Assembly: GCA_038150225.1 (NCBI GenBank)
Contig: JAYQWG010000005.1
Span: 1-64,000 of the forward strand
DNA: 64,000 nucleotides
Direction: 5' to 3'
DNA from: Lucifugimonas sp038150225
GTDB lineage: Bacteria; Chloroflexota; Dehalococcoidia; Lucifugimonadales; Lucifugimonadaceae
In this document: positions 33,310 through 41,516 of the stretch, in pieces
How positions within the stretch are numbered: position 1 is the stretch's first letter
Layout of the letters: the number at the start of each line of letters is the position of its first letter
Position numbers and translations under genes: made by a program
The notes under the pieces: generated by a model
The model's input: the letters and a program-made list of their open reading frames with translations, nothing else
Told to the model about the DNA's origin: nothing
Databases searched by the model: none

Positions 33310-34293
33310 ATGAACCGTCGAACGAATATGCACGTAGTACCGAAAGTCGTGATATCTCTGTACCCACATAGACTGCTCTCGGTCGTATTTCTATCTCTCA
33401 TCATTTCAGCATTGCTGTTGCTGACCGCGTGCAGCTCAGACGATTCAAATGATTTGGTTACTGCCGAGGTCTCGGAGGCTACTCCGACTGCGACTGCAAC
33501 AGTCGAACCGACGTTGGAACCGACTGCAACAACCGCTCCGAGTCCCACTCCTGAACCGGAACCAGTTGAAGAGGCAGAAGAGGAAAGTTCAGAAAGCGTC
33601 ACTTTCTACCTGAACGCGTTCAACACGATGGGACGAGGAGAATACGTCGACGCTGAGCGAATCTTTACCACAGTAATAGAGCTCGAGCCGGAGTTCGCCA
33701 GAGGTTGGGATGGCCGTGGGCATGCACTGTTGCTCCAAGGGAAATATGAAGAGGCGATGTTTGATTTCGACAGGGCAATCGAACTCAAGCCGAATTTGCA
33801 CGAGGCCTACGCGAACCGCGCACTGACTCGTATGGCGCTAAATGATGTGGAGGGTGCTGAACGAGACGCAAAACGAGCGTACGAGTTAGAACCCGATTCT
33901 GTTGCTGCCCACATCGTGCTCGGGCGTGTGTACGCAAACGAAGGTGAATCCGAGAAGGCTCTGGATTGGTTCAACACTGCAATAAATGCTGACCCCGAGG
34001 ATGCCTCGACCTGGTGGTGGCGCGGGCGGTTCTATCGAGATGTCCTGGGTGCCGGAAACGCTGCCTTAAACGACTTCAACATGGCAATAGAACTGTCTCC
34101 GGCGCAAGCAGCACTTTACCTCGACAGGGCCCAACTTTACGTCGGTGCCGAGGTGCGTTACGACAGTGCAAGGGAAGATCTCGAAGAAGCAATTTCACTG
34201 TCTCAAGATCCAAAGCTTCCTCACATCATCGAAGCTGCTGAAGAGCTGTTGGCAATTATCGACGAGCGAGAAGCCGCCGCAGTCGCACCCTAG
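33310..34293 (+). CDS. TPR-repeat lipoprotein
   Basis: Start taken as ATG 33310 (ATG 33328 possible); the frame is open to 33205 inside holA, which I reject. A hydrophobic signal with lipobox LLTAC places Cys about 40 residues in, so it should be a membrane-anchored lipoprotein. A Thr/Pro/Glu spacer (EPTLEPTATTAPSPTPEPEP) precedes about six tetratricopeptide repeats (ARGWDGRGHALLLQGKYEEA and similar) to the C-terminus. TPRs imply protein binding; the partner is unknown. Convergent with the next gene. Confidence 0.85.
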   Translation: MNRRTNMHVVPKVVISLYPHRLLSVVFLSLIISALLLLTACSSDDSNDLVTAEVSEATPTATATVEPTLEPTATTAPSPTPEPEPVEEAEEESSESVTFYLNAFNTMGRGEYVDAERIFTTVIELEPEFARGWDGRGHALLLQGKYEEAMFDFDRAIELKPNLHEAYANRALTRMALNDVEGAERDAKRAYELEPDSVAAHIVLGRVYANEGESEKALDWFNTAINADPEDASTWWWRGRFYRDVLGAGNAALNDFNMAIELSPAQAALYLDRAQLYVGAEVRYDSAREDLEEAISLSQDPKLPHIIEAAEELLAIIDEREAAAVAP

Positions 34294-35307
34294 TCAGTTG
34301 GTCAAGTCGTCGAGAGAGTCTCGAATCTCAGTTTCCGGCTTGAATACTGCCCAGGCGAACCAGAAGTGATTGGCGTGAACAACCGGTTCGAGCTGCGTGC
34401 CAAGCAGTTCGCCATCCACAGCCAGTCCCGCGAGACTCCATGTCGATCCAGTTTCAGAATCGGTTATACCTGAATCGGTCACTTCGAATGTCAGTGGATC
34501 CCCGTGGACGAGTCTCGAATACAGTGCAACTGAACCTGCAACTTGGTCATTGCTCAACACATCCTTGAAAGCCGACAATGTGCCGTCGTCGAACAGGGCA
34601 ACCACGGGATCATCGTTCACAAGATCGTTTACGACGAGTTGTTCTTCGAGGAACTGGAACGGGTAGGCGACAGGTACGTCACCGTCGATTGTCAGAACTC
34701 TGGATGTTGCGACGAGGCGTCCATCGACAGTGCCCGAAAATAGGAATGGGTGATCGTCGATGTCATCGTATCCTGCGCACGGTGGTGAGTCGTAAGGTCG
34801 AGCTTCGATACCCAACTCGTTATTGAAACGCAGCATCATCTGACCGTCGGGATAATTTTCAGCGAACGACCCCCACCCGATAATCGACGAAGGAACGAAC
34901 TTCAATACCCGCTTTTCCGCGGCGTAATCCCCGGCAAGAGCTTCACCTGTAATTTGCTGCCAGAGCGTCTCGGTTTGCCTGTCCCAGATGACAAGGTCAG
35001 AGTTCCGGAGCATCCCCGATGTTCCAAACGTAAGTTCCCGCCCATCGAGTACCCGCTCGAATGTGATCCCTGTGTTGCAGAGCGGACAGAACGTCACGGT
35101 GACCGGAACTTCACCGGCTGTGTCTTTCACGATTTCGTGCCACATCAACACAGCGAGTGGATAAGCGCGAGCATCACCGTTGATGTCGACGATTATCACA
35201 GGCTCTTCGTCGCGCAAATAATCTGGAGCATTGGAAACCGGAGCGAAAGTGGGGTCGTCAATCGGCGCAATACGATTTCGTGGCAAAACTAACTGGAGTT
35301 CGTTCAA
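34294..35307 (-). CDS. DUF3179 domain protein, main part
   Basis: 337 residues read from TTG 35307, directly after an in-frame TGA. DUF3179 features: RIAPIDDPTFAPV, EPVIIVDINGDARAYPLAVLMWHEIV, VTFCPLCNTGITFER with a CxxC pair, FGTSGMLRNSDLVIWDRQT, and GYDDIDDHPFLF. The function of the family is unknown; members are usually exported. Without the upstream piece this part would lack the signal peptide and the family's N-terminal WNTDF element. See the fragment at 35308-35700. Confidence 0.8.
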   Translation of the reverse strand: MNELQLVLPRNRIAPIDDPTFAPVSNAPDYLRDEEPVIIVDINGDARAYPLAVLMWHEIVKDTAGEVPVTVTFCPLCNTGITFERVLDGRELTFGTSGMLRNSDLVIWDRQTETLWQQITGEALAGDYAAEKRVLKFVPSSIIGWGSFAENYPDGQMMLRFNNELGIEARPYDSPPCAGYDDIDDHPFLFSGTVDGRLVATSRVLTIDGDVPVAYPFQFLEEQLVVNDLVNDDPVVALFDDGTLSAFKDVLSNDQVAGSVALYSRLVHGDPLTFEVTDSGITDSETGSTWSLAGLAVDGELLGTQLEPVVHANHFWFAWAVFKPETEIRDSLDDLTN

Positions 35308-35700
35308 TCAGATCGTCGAGTGGTTGAAATCAGTGTTCCAGTTCCAGAACAAACGCAAGCGCTCTGCACGGGATCGCTCGCTTTCTTCCAATCCTGAAAA
35401 ATCGTACTCAGGTGTAGCTTCAGGTGTTGGTGTAACCACCGCCACAGTCGGATCAACAGTAGTCGGCGGAACCCCAGTAGACGTTGGTGAAACAGACTCT
35501 TCGGTGGTAGGCGTTGCCGCGACGGTTGTTCCAACTGCCGCTGGCAACCCAGATTTGTCAGTCGAAGGCGACCCGCATGCAACAGCGGAGACCGATGCCA
35601 GTGTCAACAATGCCAGAAAAATCAGGAATTTCAGCGACTGCTTCTCGTTGGCGTATGTCTCACTGATGTCGTTTGACCCGCTTCCCAATCCTGATTCCAT
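35308..35700 (-). CDS. N-terminal lipoprotein piece of the DUF3179 gene, ends at in-frame TGA
   Basis: 130 residues: hydrophobic signal (about 23-42) with lipobox SAVAC, a Thr/Pro/Val spacer and then FWNWNTDFNHSTI, which is the start of the DUF3179 domain (family pattern W-TDF--HSV). The TGA at 35308-35310 is followed in frame by LNELQLVLPRNRIAPIDD, the expected continuation. The stop therefore falls inside a conserved domain. Options are a pseudogene, termination and reinitiation at the adjacent TTG, UGA recoding, or base error. Confidence 0.6.
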   Translation of the reverse strand: MESGLGSGSNDISETYANEKQSLKFLIFLALLTLASVSAVACGSPSTDKSGLPAAVGTTVAATPTTEESVSPTSTGVPPTTVDPTVAVVTPTPEATPEYDFSGLEESERSRAERLRLFWNWNTDFNHSTI

Positions 35701-35795
35701 TTATCACTCCGAATGCCTGCCTGTTCCAGATGTGATGCGACTTCACGCCAGAATGGCGCGGCAAATAGAGTGATTTTGTGGGGGAGACTGTGGGA

Positions 35796-36872
35796 TTAGT
35801 CGAAAGTCAGCATTCGGGTTGGATTGTCGATAAGCAACAGTCGTACTGTTTCTTCATCCATACCTCTTGCGCGCATGCGGGGGACAACCCTGGTCAGAAT
35901 GTGATCAAATCCGTGACCGCCGTAAGTTTTGAGGCGGTGCTTGGAGCAAACGTCATGCGCCAACAGGATTTGCCCGCGATGACCCTCGCTGATCGCGTCT
36001 TCGATCATTTCGATCCGTTCGTGGTCAGCCGGCATGTGGCTCGCTGGGGCAAGCGGGTAGAACGACGACTCGTGCCCGAATAGATCGAAGTTCAAGTACG
36101 CACCGGTCTTCATCAGTTCTTTCAAAATCCCTCGGTCGTACACGGTGCGTTCAATGTGACCCATCACCGTTCGCTTCAGGTTTCCGCCCCATTTTTCCAC
36201 GGCTTCAAGTAGTTCGATTGGCGCACGCTCATTACGCCCAGGGTGAATCAGGAGTGGCGCACCGGTTTCACGTTGCGCAATTACCGCAGCTTCGAGAACT
36301 TTCTTTTCAGAATCGTGCCATGGCCATGAACACCCGATTTCACCAATAATTCCCGACCTGATTCCTGTATCGCCAACACCCTGGTCAACATCATGGATGA
36401 TCTGACCAGCGATCTGCTCAACTGTGAGCTCCTGTAGCTCGGGAGCGTGAGTCATGTGAACATAGTTCCCTGCACCCATGACCACGTTCAAACCGGTTGC
36501 ACGCGAAATTCTCAGTAGCGCTTCCGGGTCTCTCGCAAGTCCTACCGATGTAACGTCGACAATCGTTCCGCCACCTGCATTGAAGTAGTGCTGAGCTTCT
36601 CGGGTCGAAATCTCTTCATCGAGAATTCGCAAATTGTCTCTGCTGCTCGACCAGTTGTAGCGAACCCACCCGAGGTTCTCCATTGACACTGGCTCTTCCA
36701 TCAGCTTCCGTTGCGAAGCTTCTTTCGGCTCGGTAAGAACCACGCTGAAATCGATCAGCAGGTGCTCGTGCGTCGTCGTGACGCCGACTTTTGCAGGTTC
36801 GATAGGACCTTGCACCGTCAGGACTTTGCGCGCTGCTCGGTGTTTTGGGACTGGATGGGACGGGGAGGTCAA
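35796..36872 (-). CDS. Phosphotriesterase-like (PTE family) hydrolase
   Basis: Metal-dependent amidohydrolase-superfamily enzyme of 358 residues; relatives hydrolyse lactones or phosphotriesters. Metal ligands: THEHL (HxH) at about 34-38, IIGEIGCSW with Glu at the bridging position where classic phosphotriesterase has a carboxylated Lys, LLIHPGRN, VMGHIERT, and LLAHDVCSKHRL with the last Asp. The Glu form is known in the PHP/YhfV side of the family. Lactonase activity on sugar-derived lactones would fit the adjacent SDR and enolase genes, but is inference. Confidence 0.82.
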   Translation of the reverse strand: MTSPSHPVPKHRAARKVLTVQGPIEPAKVGVTTTHEHLLIDFSVVLTEPKEASQRKLMEEPVSMENLGWVRYNWSSSRDNLRILDEEISTREAQHYFNAGGGTIVDVTSVGLARDPEALLRISRATGLNVVMGAGNYVHMTHAPELQELTVEQIAGQIIHDVDQGVGDTGIRSGIIGEIGCSWPWHDSEKKVLEAAVIAQRETGAPLLIHPGRNERAPIELLEAVEKWGGNLKRTVMGHIERTVYDRGILKELMKTGAYLNFDLFGHESSFYPLAPASHMPADHERIEMIEDAISEGHRGQILLAHDVCSKHRLKTYGGHGFDHILTRVVPRMRARGMDEETVRLLLIDNPTRMLTFD

Positions 36873-36953
36873 GGATAAGCCTCGTGCTAAAAGCTTTTTA
36901 CGGTGATGAAATTACGAGTAGACAAGTTTAGCCGACCGTCTATTCATAGGTAG

Positions 36954-37826
36954 CTAATAAGCGTTTCTCCAGGAAGCTTTTGGCTCCCAGCCGAGAATTC
37001 GCTTTGCTTTTTCGACTGAAATCGCTGTCGTGTTGCCGGGCATAGGTGCGCGGATTTCCGCGTCGGGGTAGACCTTGCTAATTAGCTCTTCAGTTGGTTC
37101 ATCGGCTGAAGTGTCCTCACCGTTGATGAAGAAAGCTTCATGTCCCTCGAAATCAACTTCGATGGCAAGGACGCAAGCTCTTGCTGCTTCCTCAATATCC
37201 GTCCATCCCCAGAAGTGCTTGGCGTTGTTTTCAAACGCACCTGTACGTGATTCCTGGGCGTTGAGCGCGGCTTGTCGTTCTTTGTCCATTAACCCGTGGA
37301 ACCTCATCGAGGCGATCTGGACTTGACCGGGGCGTCGCCGTACGAATGCTTCAGCCATTTCTTCTCCAAACCACTTTGTCTGGGAGTACGAGTCTTCAGC
37401 AAAAGTTGGGTGGTCTTCGTCCATAGGAAAGTACGGGCGTTGTGTGATTACATTTGAGAAAACCGCACCGACCGCGTTGACCGAAGACGCCATGACGATT
37501 TTGTTGATTCCGTGGACTTCGGCAGCTTCGAGCACGTTCCAGTTCGAAGTCATATTTACTCTGAAGACTTCGTGTTCTGTTGCAATGATCGGATTAGGAA
37601 TCGCAGCCATATGAATCACTGCGTCACAACCCTTCATTGCCGAAAGTACCTGTCCGTAATCAGTCGTATCGACGGTCTTGAAAATGTAATCAAGCGATCG
37701 CGTTACGTTCGTGCCACCCGGCGCGTTGGCATCTACCCCTACGACATCGTAGCCATGTTCCAGCAAGTCCTTGACGATGTATTGGCCAGCTCGACCTGTG
37801 CAACCTGTGACGAAAACCTTGGTCAT
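36954..37826 (-). CDS. NAD-dependent epimerase/dehydratase family (extended SDR)
   Basis: 290 residues. NAD motif VTGCTGRAGQYI at 6-17, DAVIHMAAIPNP, and active site SSVNAVG ... YSQTK (YxxxK). The C-terminal half has WGWTDIEEAARACVLAI and NGEDTSADEP, typical of sugar-nucleotide epimerases and uronate dehydrogenases. Substrate not determinable. On the same strand as the hydrolase and the propeller gene. Confidence 0.85.
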   Translation of the reverse strand: MTKVFVTGCTGRAGQYIVKDLLEHGYDVVGVDANAPGGTNVTRSLDYIFKTVDTTDYGQVLSAMKGCDAVIHMAAIPNPIIATEHEVFRVNMTSNWNVLEAAEVHGINKIVMASSVNAVGAVFSNVITQRPYFPMDEDHPTFAEDSYSQTKWFGEEMAEAFVRRRPGQVQIASMRFHGLMDKERQAALNAQESRTGAFENNAKHFWGWTDIEEAARACVLAIEVDFEGHEAFFINGEDTSADEPTEELISKVYPDAEIRAPMPGNTTAISVEKAKRILGWEPKASWRNAY

Positions 37827-37853
37827 TAATTAAATCCATTTACTTGACGTAAG

Positions 37854-37883
37854 ACCGCCCGAACCAGTAGGGGTACGGGCGGT
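37854..37883 (-). terminator. Hairpin between propeller gene and SDR gene
   Basis: Arms accgcccg/cgggcggt with a 14-nt loop. It is GC-rich without a T-run, so it is either a weak terminator or an mRNA leader structure of the SDR gene. Confidence 0.35.
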
Positions 37884-37910
37884 GAGATTTCGTTTGATAA
37901 GGGTTGGAAT

Positions 37911-38621
37911 TTAGAAATTTGGATCCATGCTCACGTCGAGGAATCCGATAGGTCCTCGATCATCGGCGTACCAAAGTCGGTTGTCTTTGATGGTCATGCC
38001 GTGAACCTGTATCGGGTCTTCAACCCGGAAGGCGTCGTAGCAGCGGCCGTCTTCGAGACGGTGTCGGCTGATCACTCCGAAGGCCGTATCGGCGATCCAA
38101 ACGTGCTCCTCTTCTTCAGCCCATGCGATTCCGTGAACACGGAATCCCGGAGCCTTCATCCGGTGAACTTCCTTCCAGTTAGATGTGTCCATTACATGCA
38201 CAAACTGTGAAGGCGGTGAAGCGATGTATAGCTTGCCGTCTTTCCACTCAAGCCCGTGGTCACCGGTTGGTTCCGATTTTCCCCCCGCAGACTCATCAAG
38301 GTGCTCACGCGTGGCGTTGATTCCGGCACCTGGTGACGGGTATTTCTCGACCGTTTTACCGGTTGCCATTTCGATCTGGTAAATCTCGCAACTGTAAGTT
38401 GACGCGACCCAGATGTAACCGTCGCCAATGGTTATTCCACTTGAGTGGAGGGTTTCGGTTGGGACGTCGTGAAGCACTTCACCGCTGGACCAATCGACCT
38501 TGTACACATGATGGTCACCTTGATCAATGATCCACAGACCGTCTTCTGCTGCCTGTAACCCATTAGGCTTTGGACCTGGAGCGTTGAACTGGTGAATGGC
38601 GTCGGCGACTTTATGTGGCAT
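37911..38621 (-). CDS. Beta-propeller protein (NHL/glutamine-cyclotransferase-like)
   Basis: 236 residues made of repeated blade-like units: GLWIIDQGDHHVYKVDWSSG, GYIWVASTYSCEIYQIEMAT, KLYIASPPSQFVHVMDTSNW, EHVWIADTAFGVISRHRLED, RLWYADDRGPIGFLDVS. Five to six blades are visible. No signal peptide, so cytoplasmic. An SMP-30-like lactonase or a binding protein are both possible; the metal ligands of SMP-30 are not identifiable by eye. Confidence 0.7.
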   Translation of the reverse strand: MPHKVADAIHQFNAPGPKPNGLQAAEDGLWIIDQGDHHVYKVDWSSGEVLHDVPTETLHSSGITIGDGYIWVASTYSCEIYQIEMATGKTVEKYPSPGAGINATREHLDESAGGKSEPTGDHGLEWKDGKLYIASPPSQFVHVMDTSNWKEVHRMKAPGFRVHGIAWAEEEEHVWIADTAFGVISRHRLEDGRCYDAFRVEDPIQVHGMTIKDNRLWYADDRGPIGFLDVSMDPNF

Positions 38622-38662
38622 GCGGCTTGTCCGTGCTTGTTGCTAGAGTTCTGGTTTCTTCA

Positions 38663-38678
38663 CCCAACCGGTTGGGTC
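38663..38678. promoter_or_regulatory. 16-bp perfect palindrome before the propeller gene
   Basis: acccaaccggttgggt is self-complementary without a loop, 42 nt upstream of the propeller gene and 54 nt beyond the enolase-family stop. The lack of a loop favours a repressor operator over a terminator. Confidence 0.35.
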
Positions 38679-38731
38679 GCGGGTAGTGTAGCGCGAGAAC
38701 TGATTGCCTGGGAGAGCCAGGTTTTCAAGGT

Positions 38732-39943
38732 CTAAAGATCGCTCGCCATGAGAGTGGTCTTCGGATCATCCAGGAATGAATCCAACAACTCTGTCCCAGC
38801 ACCGATTCCCTCAGGTGGGTAGGCGTAACCGTTTTCGATCTTCGGCAATGTATCGACGATGTCCTTGTACCAGGTGGCGTTGTACGCCCGTACCGTCTCC
38901 TGGATGAGAGCATTCGGCGCATTGAGCGACAGGTGGACGCTGTGCATGAGGGTTACTGGACCAACGCAGTCGTGCGGGGCAATCGGCATTTGATAGGCGT
39001 GAGCCATCGAAGCGATTCGTTTCGCTTCGGAAATCCCACCAACCCACGAGATATCGAACATGCAAATGGTCATTGCCTGTTTTTCGAACATTTCGCGGAA
39101 CGCCCAACGAGTCGAAACCTGCTCGCTCGCAGTTGTCGCTATGTGAGTTGATTTTCGGAATTCGGCGAGAGCATCCATGTTGTCCATCGGGACCGGGTCT
39201 TCAAACCAGAAGGGCTGAGTTGGCTCGACGGATTTAGCGATTCGCTTTGCTGACGAGAGATTCCAAAGGGCGTGCATTTCGACCATCACGTCCATCTTCA
39301 TACCGACTTTTTCTCGAATCTTGCGGAAAGGCTCGGTGCCTTCCTCGAGCTGCTCTGACGAGATGAACTGGCCGTTCGTTTCGTTTGAATACTCGTCGAA
39401 AGGCCAGATCTTCATTGCGGTAAAACCCTGCGAAAGAAGATCGTCGGCAAGGGCGCCAGCGTCTGTCATGAACGCGTGGTAGTCCTCGTAAGGCTGCTCG
39501 GGTCTGTAGTCAATCTGACCTGCTTTCCAGCCACCTTTGACTTTTACCCCGTACGAGTACCCAGCACACGTGTTGTAGACACGTATTCGATCCCGTGCCA
39601 ACCCGCCGAGAACCTGATAGAGCGGCTGTTTAACCCGTTTCGCGTAGAGATCCCACAACGCCATATCGATAGCTGAGATTGCGGAAGAATCTACTCCGCG
39701 TCCCCGCTGTGTCTTGAATCGCCTTGAAAGCCTGTCCCAATGAATATCGAGACGGTTGGGATCTTCGCCCAATAAATAACTTGCCGCATCTTCGTGGATG
39801 TACGTTTCGAGAGCGGCAGGGTTGAATGACGATTCACCCAGACCGATTAATCCGTCTGAACTGTGAATTCGCGCCCAGACAATGAGCGGGTACTCAGGAT
39901 TTCGGAACGTTTCGATTCGGGTGATTACGGGGTTGGAAGGCAT
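38732..39943 (-). CDS. Enolase-superfamily (mandelate racemase/muconate lactonizing) enzyme
   Basis: 403 residues. N-terminal capping domain (about 1-125, with SSAISAIDMALWDLYAKRV), then the barrel. Candidate metal and catalytic residues: MKIWPFDE after the second strand (Lys), DVMVEMHALWNLS, FWFEDPVPMDN (Glu), TTASEQVSTRW (Glu) and APHDCVGPVT (His). This resembles sugar-acid dehydratases of the mandelate racemase group. SAR202 genomes are reported to carry many such enzymes. The exact substrate is unknown. Confidence 0.85.
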   Translation of the reverse strand: MPSNPVITRIETFRNPEYPLIVWARIHSSDGLIGLGESSFNPAALETYIHEDAASYLLGEDPNRLDIHWDRLSRRFKTQRGRGVDSSAISAIDMALWDLYAKRVKQPLYQVLGGLARDRIRVYNTCAGYSYGVKVKGGWKAGQIDYRPEQPYEDYHAFMTDAGALADDLLSQGFTAMKIWPFDEYSNETNGQFISSEQLEEGTEPFRKIREKVGMKMDVMVEMHALWNLSSAKRIAKSVEPTQPFWFEDPVPMDNMDALAEFRKSTHIATTASEQVSTRWAFREMFEKQAMTICMFDISWVGGISEAKRIASMAHAYQMPIAPHDCVGPVTLMHSVHLSLNAPNALIQETVRAYNATWYKDIVDTLPKIENGYAYPPEGIGAGTELLDSFLDDPKTTLMASDL

Positions 39944-40097
39944 CGATTTGCAGGTGGTTTCTTTGAATAGCGGAAGTGGTCGTAATTATGGGACGGAAGA
40001 TTAGCAACTCCTTGGGGAGTGATGTGACGAATTGGCGTGAAATCTGTGAAAAGAGCGAACTGACTTCGGTTTTCCGTTTCGCCGTAACATTTGCAGC

Positions 40098-40919
40098 ATG
40101 TCGTTCGTCCAAATCGTCGTCCTGGCTCTAGTTCAAGGGATCACAGAGTTTCTGCCAATAAGCAGTAGCGGCCACCTTGTGCTCGGATCCTGGCTGTTCG
40201 ATTGGCCGGATCAGGGATTGTTATTCGACGCGGGAGTACATGTTGGAACGCTCGTCGCGGTGATCATCTACTTCCGCAAAGAGTGGCTACAAATAGCTTC
40301 TGGTATTACTTCGAATTCGCTAGTCCAGCTTGATGACGAGGGGAGCGGTATCGCATCCCGGTTCGTGGTTTTGCTGATAGTCCTAGCAATGATTCCTGTC
40401 GTTGTTGGTGCTTTGCTCATTCGGGAGGGAGTCGAAGCTAATTTCCGAACACCCGAAGCGGTCGGTTGGCTACTAATTGGGACTGCCGTAGCTTTGTTGA
40501 TCGGTGAGCTGGTCGGACGTCGGGTGCGCGATTTATCCTCGCTTCGGCTTCCAGATGCTGCCGCGATCGGACTTGCTCAGGTCCTGGCAATATTATCGGG
40601 CATTTCGAGGTCGGGTGTCACGATGGTCGCCGGACTTGCTCTTGGGCTAAGACGGGAGGCTGCGGCAAGGTTTTCTATGCTTCTCGCTACCCCTGCGATC
40701 GCAGGCGCAGGACTGCTAATTGCAGTTGACTCGCTCGGTGAAGCGGAAAGCGACGAGTGGACAGCTGCACTTCTCGGTGCAGCCATATCAGCCGTGACTG
40801 CCTACTTTGTGATCGCCGGACTCCTGAGGCTCCTGCAACGCGGTACGTTCCGACCGTTTATCGCATACTGCGGAGTGGTAGGAATCGCCGTGTTAATCGC
40901 TCGTGTTGCGGGAGTCTAG
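40098..40919 (+). CDS. uppP: Undecaprenyl-diphosphatase
   Basis: Recycles the C55 lipid carrier by removing one phosphate; gives bacitracin resistance. 273 residues, about eight membrane helices. Signatures ALVQGITEFLPISSSGHLVLG at 9-29 and GISRSGVTMVAGLALGLRREAAARFSMLLATPAIAGA. In a lineage that seems to lack peptidoglycan, the carrier would serve other surface glycans. Convergent with the cupin gene (4-nt overlap). Confidence 0.93.
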   Translation: MSFVQIVVLALVQGITEFLPISSSGHLVLGSWLFDWPDQGLLFDAGVHVGTLVAVIIYFRKEWLQIASGITSNSLVQLDDEGSGIASRFVVLLIVLAMIPVVVGALLIREGVEANFRTPEAVGWLLIGTAVALLIGELVGRRVRDLSSLRLPDAAAIGLAQVLAILSGISRSGVTMVAGLALGLRREAAARFSMLLATPAIAGAGLLIAVDSLGEAESDEWTAALLGAAISAVTAYFVIAGLLRLLQRGTFRPFIAYCGVVGIAVLIARVAGV

Positions 40920-41395
40920 TCGCTGGGTTCTCGTGCTTCCCAGGTGACATCGCAGTTCTCGCATTCTTCTTGCCAGACGTGAACTGCCGGAGGCATTGCC
41001 ACAGCGAATCTGAGACTCATTTCGTCGCCTTCAGTCACGATGTGATGAACCGTTCCCCTCGGAATCCAGACGATGTCGCCTTTCTGGGCGTGGATTATTT
41101 TTCCGCCGGTAAGCTCCCATCGAAGTTTGCCCGCGACTACAAACCACCATTCGTCGAAATTGGCATGCCAGTGAGCGTGATTGCCCTGGCCCGGTGCTGA
41201 AGCAATCAAGGTTCCACGGTTCCGTTCGTCCTCGATGAGCATGGTTGACCATGGTGGTGCTCCCATTCGATCGACAACCTCCTGGATCTTGATATGCATC
41301 ATCCCAGGACCAAAGTCTGCATCCACTCTTGGTGGAATCGGTCCTTCGACCACATCGTTGATTGCGGCTACTACGCCTTCGTAATCAGTGCCCAC
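40916..41395 (-). CDS. Cupin-domain protein
   Basis: 159 residues from GTG 41395 with GGAGTG as ribosome-binding site. Cupin motif 1 is NHAHWHANFDEWWFVVAGKLRWEL and motif 2 KGDIVWIPRGTVHHIVT, giving the metal-binding His/Glu set. A small-molecule dioxygenase, isomerase or sensor are all possible. A CxxC pair (EECENC) lies near the C-terminus. Confidence 0.82.
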   Translation of the reverse strand: MGTDYEGVVAAINDVVEGPIPPRVDADFGPGMMHIKIQEVVDRMGAPPWSTMLIEDERNRGTLIASAPGQGNHAHWHANFDEWWFVVAGKLRWELTGGKIIHAQKGDIVWIPRGTVHHIVTEGDEMSLRFAVAMPPAVHVWQEECENCDVTWEAREPSD

Positions 41396-41421
41396 AGTTG
41401 TTTCACTCCAAAATCTTCGCG

Positions 41422-41443
41422 ACAGGGTCTTCGAAGACCCTGT
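41422..41443. promoter_or_regulatory. 22-bp perfect palindrome in a divergent intergenic region
   Basis: acagggtcttcgaagaccctgt is fully self-complementary and lies between the divergently transcribed cupin (41395) and CehA-like (41517) genes. Terminators are not expected there, so a shared operator is more likely. Confidence 0.4.
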
Positions 41444-41516
41444 GCTCCTTGCTGATGTTCGATGTTGCCGCTAACGTAGCACGCCTATTGGTCTGGTCCC
41501 ACAGGAGTCGAGCAAG

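Noticed and set aside
35250..35310. Selenocysteine as the firm explanation of the DUF3179 TGA
   Set aside because: No clear SECIS hairpin after the codon and the position is not a known Cys site; kept only as a possibility in the findings.
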